A stretch of DNA of 64,000 bases from Begonia masoniana (Eukaryota > Streptophyta > Magnoliopsida > Cucurbitales > Begoniaceae). The stretch spans positions 486,375 to 550,374 of the forward strand of contig CM039502.1 of NCBI GenBank assembly GCA_022432975.1, given 5' to 3'. Positions 61,255 to 64,000 of the stretch are shown here, one piece after another (within the stretch, counting starts at the first letter, position 1; the number at the start of each line of letters is the position of its first letter). The notes under the pieces were generated by a model, which made no database searches, was not told where the DNA came from, and was given only the letters and a program-made list of their open reading frames with translations. The position numbers were made by a program, and so were the translations under genes.

Positions 61255-62346
61255 ATGGCAGAATCCAAATCAGAATTGAGGAAACCGACATTCACTAAGG
61301 TTGACCAACTTCGCCCTGGCACCAGTGGCCACACTCTTACTGTTAAGGTCGTAAATACAAAGATGGTAATGCAGAAAGGGCGATCTGACGGTCCTCAAGT
61401 TCGTCAGATGCGAATTGCAGAATGCTTGGTAGGAGATGAGTCGGCTATGATTATTTTCACTGCAAGAAATGATCAAGGTATCGGTTTAAGAAATTGATAT
61501 GCAAAGTTGCATTTACATTTATCCACTTTTGTGAATAATGTTAACCTGTTTCCGTAAATATATCTAGCTCGGCGTAATTAACTTTGCGAATTGATTGCTT
61601 CTTGAGTTTGTATTGTTGATATGATCTGTCTTCGGTAAAAAACAAAAAGTGAAACTTTAGTTTGACAGTTTGTCATTATAACCGATAACGGTTTTGTAAA
61701 AAATCGAATGATATAGATATTGAATGAATCGATGCTATAAAAACTCTTAAATTATAAACCTAATTTCATTGTATTTGAGATAAATGCCAAGTAAATACTT
61801 CCTCTGTCTATCTACTCTTGTTATAGGAAGTACTTTTCAATAGTTAAACGGGCAACGGTGACGAAAAACATTAAACGTAATCTGATAACGTCTATCTGAT
61901 TTATATTAAAGGTGTCGTATAGCGGTGGGAAGTGATCTTACTTTAGAAAGATATTTATGACTCCTATGTGACTCGAAGAAAACATTCCTCCAAAGAAGCT
62001 TATCTTTTTTGATCTATATGTACTGTCTCTCCAGGATGATTGCTTATTGCTATATTGGCCTTTTAGAGTGTCCTACTGCTTCTAATTTTGATTTCAAATT
62101 ACCCCTTTACAGAATGCATACGATTCATTTGTTTTCTTTTGTTTTGGTTGTTCAGTTGACTTGATGAAGGAGGGTGCGACCTTAACGCTGAGAAATGCAA
62201 AGATCGACATGTTTAAAGGATCAATGAGGCTTGCCGTAGATAAATGGGGCCGCGTAGAAGTAGCCGAACCGGCCAGTTTCACCGTGAAGGAAGATAATAA
62301 TCTATCACTCATTGAATTCGAACTTATTAATGTTGTCGAAGAGTGA
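61255..62346 (+). CDS. OB-fold nucleic-acid-binding protein, At4g28440-like (137 aa, two exons)
   Basis: Exons 61255-61477 and 62156-62346 sum to 414 nt, in frame. Residues 10-110 form an OB-fold: FTKVDQLRPGTSGHTLTVKV, ECLVGDESAMIIFTARNDQV, DLMKEGATLTLRNAKIDMFK and GSMRLAVDKWGRVE. Plant members are small single-domain proteins related to the ssDNA-binding subunit of SOSS/hSSB complexes and to RPA-like folds; their role is poorly known. The N-terminus is short and basic, with no targeting signal. The ATG at 61255 is chosen because it follows the UTR intron acceptor and matches the usual start. Its promoter is the segment present in three copies in this window. No lesion. Confidence 0.9.
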
Positions 62347-64000
62347 GTTTCGGATTGTGTTCTACAAGCTGCTGATGGGAAACTTATAGTATCATGCAAA
62401 GAAAGTTACTGTTGGTGGAAGTTCACAGTGAGGGAGAAGATATCTCTGTTGAGACATTTTAACAAGTGATTGTGCCTGCTAGTTGAAAAACGATAAACGC
62501 AAAAGATTGTGTCTTTGTTTTATTTATTCAGAATAATTTTGGAGATTTTATAAATTATGAAACTCATCAATTCCCATCAGAGCTTCATACTTCTGCTTCT
62601 TCCCTTCTCAACTGCAACTTGCTTTTGTTCACTTTAATGAGTTATTCTTCTACCAATGCTGGTTGTTGTTTCTGGAAACAGTGCTGAACTGTCGCCCGCG
62701 AAACCCCATTTGCCGGAAAGCTATCTGAAGAGGCACTGGAACAGAGACATCCTTATCCTAGATTAGATCGAAGACGATGCAAATTCAATTGAAACCCACA
62801 TGGAACTTCACTTTTATGGGATGCTCTTTTATGGCGTGCAGACTGATCAATCATCTTTCCATTTATTCCTTAATAACGACAGCTTGATGTGCAATACTGA
62901 GCTTACATACCAAACCCAGCAATTAAAATATCAGCTTTTTGGGCGGATCAATCAGAGCAAGAACAATCAGCTTCATAGACTGACATCCCTGTACACTTCT
63001 GTAGAGTTGCAAAACCGAGAAAACCAGATCAGATCCATCTTTTTTTACCTACGGAGTTTGGAATAGTCTACACAAAGCTGACTGTTAGCTAGTTGATGAA
63101 ATACTTGAATCTCTTTAATCAGTAAGAGCCTCACTCGGATACTCTGCAGAAAAGAAAACAACAAAGAATGTAAAGAAATGCAGACACGAGTCCCTGCATT
63201 TGGTGGAATCTTTGACAATATAAAATGTCTTATTTTACTACAGAAATCACATCACAACCGCAATTCAACCCCTCCTGTTCCTGCTTTTGAACAACGCGCT
63301 TTCCAAGCTTTACTTATTATATATGGACGTATCATGTATGTATGTACGTACATACGTATAACTGAGAGCAGAAGATGAACAAAAGAGAAACGCGTTTATA
63401 AGTGCAGACAACAAAAAAAGATGACAGGAAAAGAAAAGCAGCCCCACGTGAGTCATCTCAAGCACCCGTGTTCTTCTTTAACTACTATGTTACTTCATAT
63501 TTAGACAAAATACAAATTAAGTAGTAAAATAAACTACGATTTTGTTTGGAGATCCGTCGATTCTTATTTATTTTGTAATATAATTATCGTCTTATTTCGT
63601 GATTTTAAATAACTGCACCGACACTCTCTTGCGAATCGTTCGGACCCAAGTATGATTTCTAAGAATAGGAAGTTTAATGTTTATGGATAGAATTTACATT
63701 TAATAATTAATAGCATTCCATCCTAAACCATAGTCATGTTCCTTTGTTGTTGTGTTACCAATTTTGAAAAACCACATTTTTTGGATGTGCATTTACGAAA
63801 ATGACCTCGGAATGACGGTGTTATGACGCATGATGCCATTGTCACGAGCTTCGTCACTTTGCGTGATTAACACTAATTAAACCGACGGCCTGGGAAGATG
63901 GATCACGACAAAAGTTGAACTTTCCGACTCCAAAACCACCTTAATGGTCCCAATCTTAAGATTGACGGTCTGCCAATCACACCCTTACACCTGTCTTTTT
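62347..64000. other. 3' flank of the OB-fold gene and intergenic DNA to the window end
   Basis: 62347-62560 is probably 3' UTR. Frames at 62800-63066 and 63178-63378 have no recognisable domain. A palindromic (ATGT/ACGT) tract lies at about 63333-63361 (ATGTATGTATGTACGTACAT). No TE ends or RNA genes were found. The last 200 bp may be promoter DNA of a gene beyond the window. Confidence 0.45.

Overview
The window is nuclear DNA of a flowering plant, most likely a eudicot. It is AT-rich, its genes carry short exons joined by GT-AG introns, (GA)n tracts lie in 5' leaders, and it holds plant-only families (DUF1645, DUF220, BOI-type RING, TIGR01589 domain) plus Mutator, hAT and LTR elements. No bacterial-type system, CRISPR array, rRNA or tRNA gene was seen. 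Exon joins below were made by eye from splice sites and reading frame.

Layout. 0.3-1.2 kb: small plant-specific TIGR01589 gene (-). 1.6-11.2 kb: a 9.5 kb Mutator-like element (MULE) with long terminal inverted repeats (TIRs), a decayed transposase (+) and an accessory 'plant transposon protein' ORF (-). Two solo LTRs sit inside it, each with a matching 5-bp target duplication, along with a 0.96 kb tandem duplication. 13.5-15.2 kb: BOI-related RING E3 ligase. 15.7-17.9 and 20.7-24.0 kb: two polygalacturonases. 24.4-25.4 kb: internally duplicated segments and a possible minus-strand first exon. 25.5-32.1 kb: VPS34 PI3-kinase. 33.7-35.7 kb: ARF1-type GTPase. 37.0-38.5 kb: DUF220/START-like gene (-). 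39.6-41.6 kb: nucleoredoxin NRX1 (-). 41.85-44.13 kb: deleted chromovirus-like LTR retroelement with a 0.6 kb palindrome in its 3' LTR. 44.5 kb: small membrane protein. 46.2 kb: DUF1645 gene. 48.1-50.1 and 51.5-53.4 kb: tandem beta-carbonic anhydrases. 53.7-58.1 kb: second MULE carrying an hAT insertion. 59.0-61.1 kb: duplicate of the MULE right arm plus the 5' region of the next gene. 61.3-62.3 kb: OB-fold protein gene.

History read from nested repeats in the right third: (1) a segment from the end of DUF1645 through the carbonic anhydrase into the OB-fold promoter was duplicated in tandem; (2) a MULE entered downstream of the second anhydrase; (3) the MULE right half and the OB-fold 5' region were duplicated; (4) an hAT element entered one copy only.

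A caution applies to several models. VPS34, both polygalacturonases and DUF220 need isolated 1-2 nt indels to read through. After allowing for these, exon sums fit family lengths (VPS34 gives exactly 814 aa). Because VPS34 is normally essential and single-copy, consensus errors are at least as likely as pseudogenisation. The most unusual items are the LTR fold-back palindrome, the shared accessory gene in two MULEs with different TIRs, and the splice-site shift that rescues the second carbonic anhydrase.
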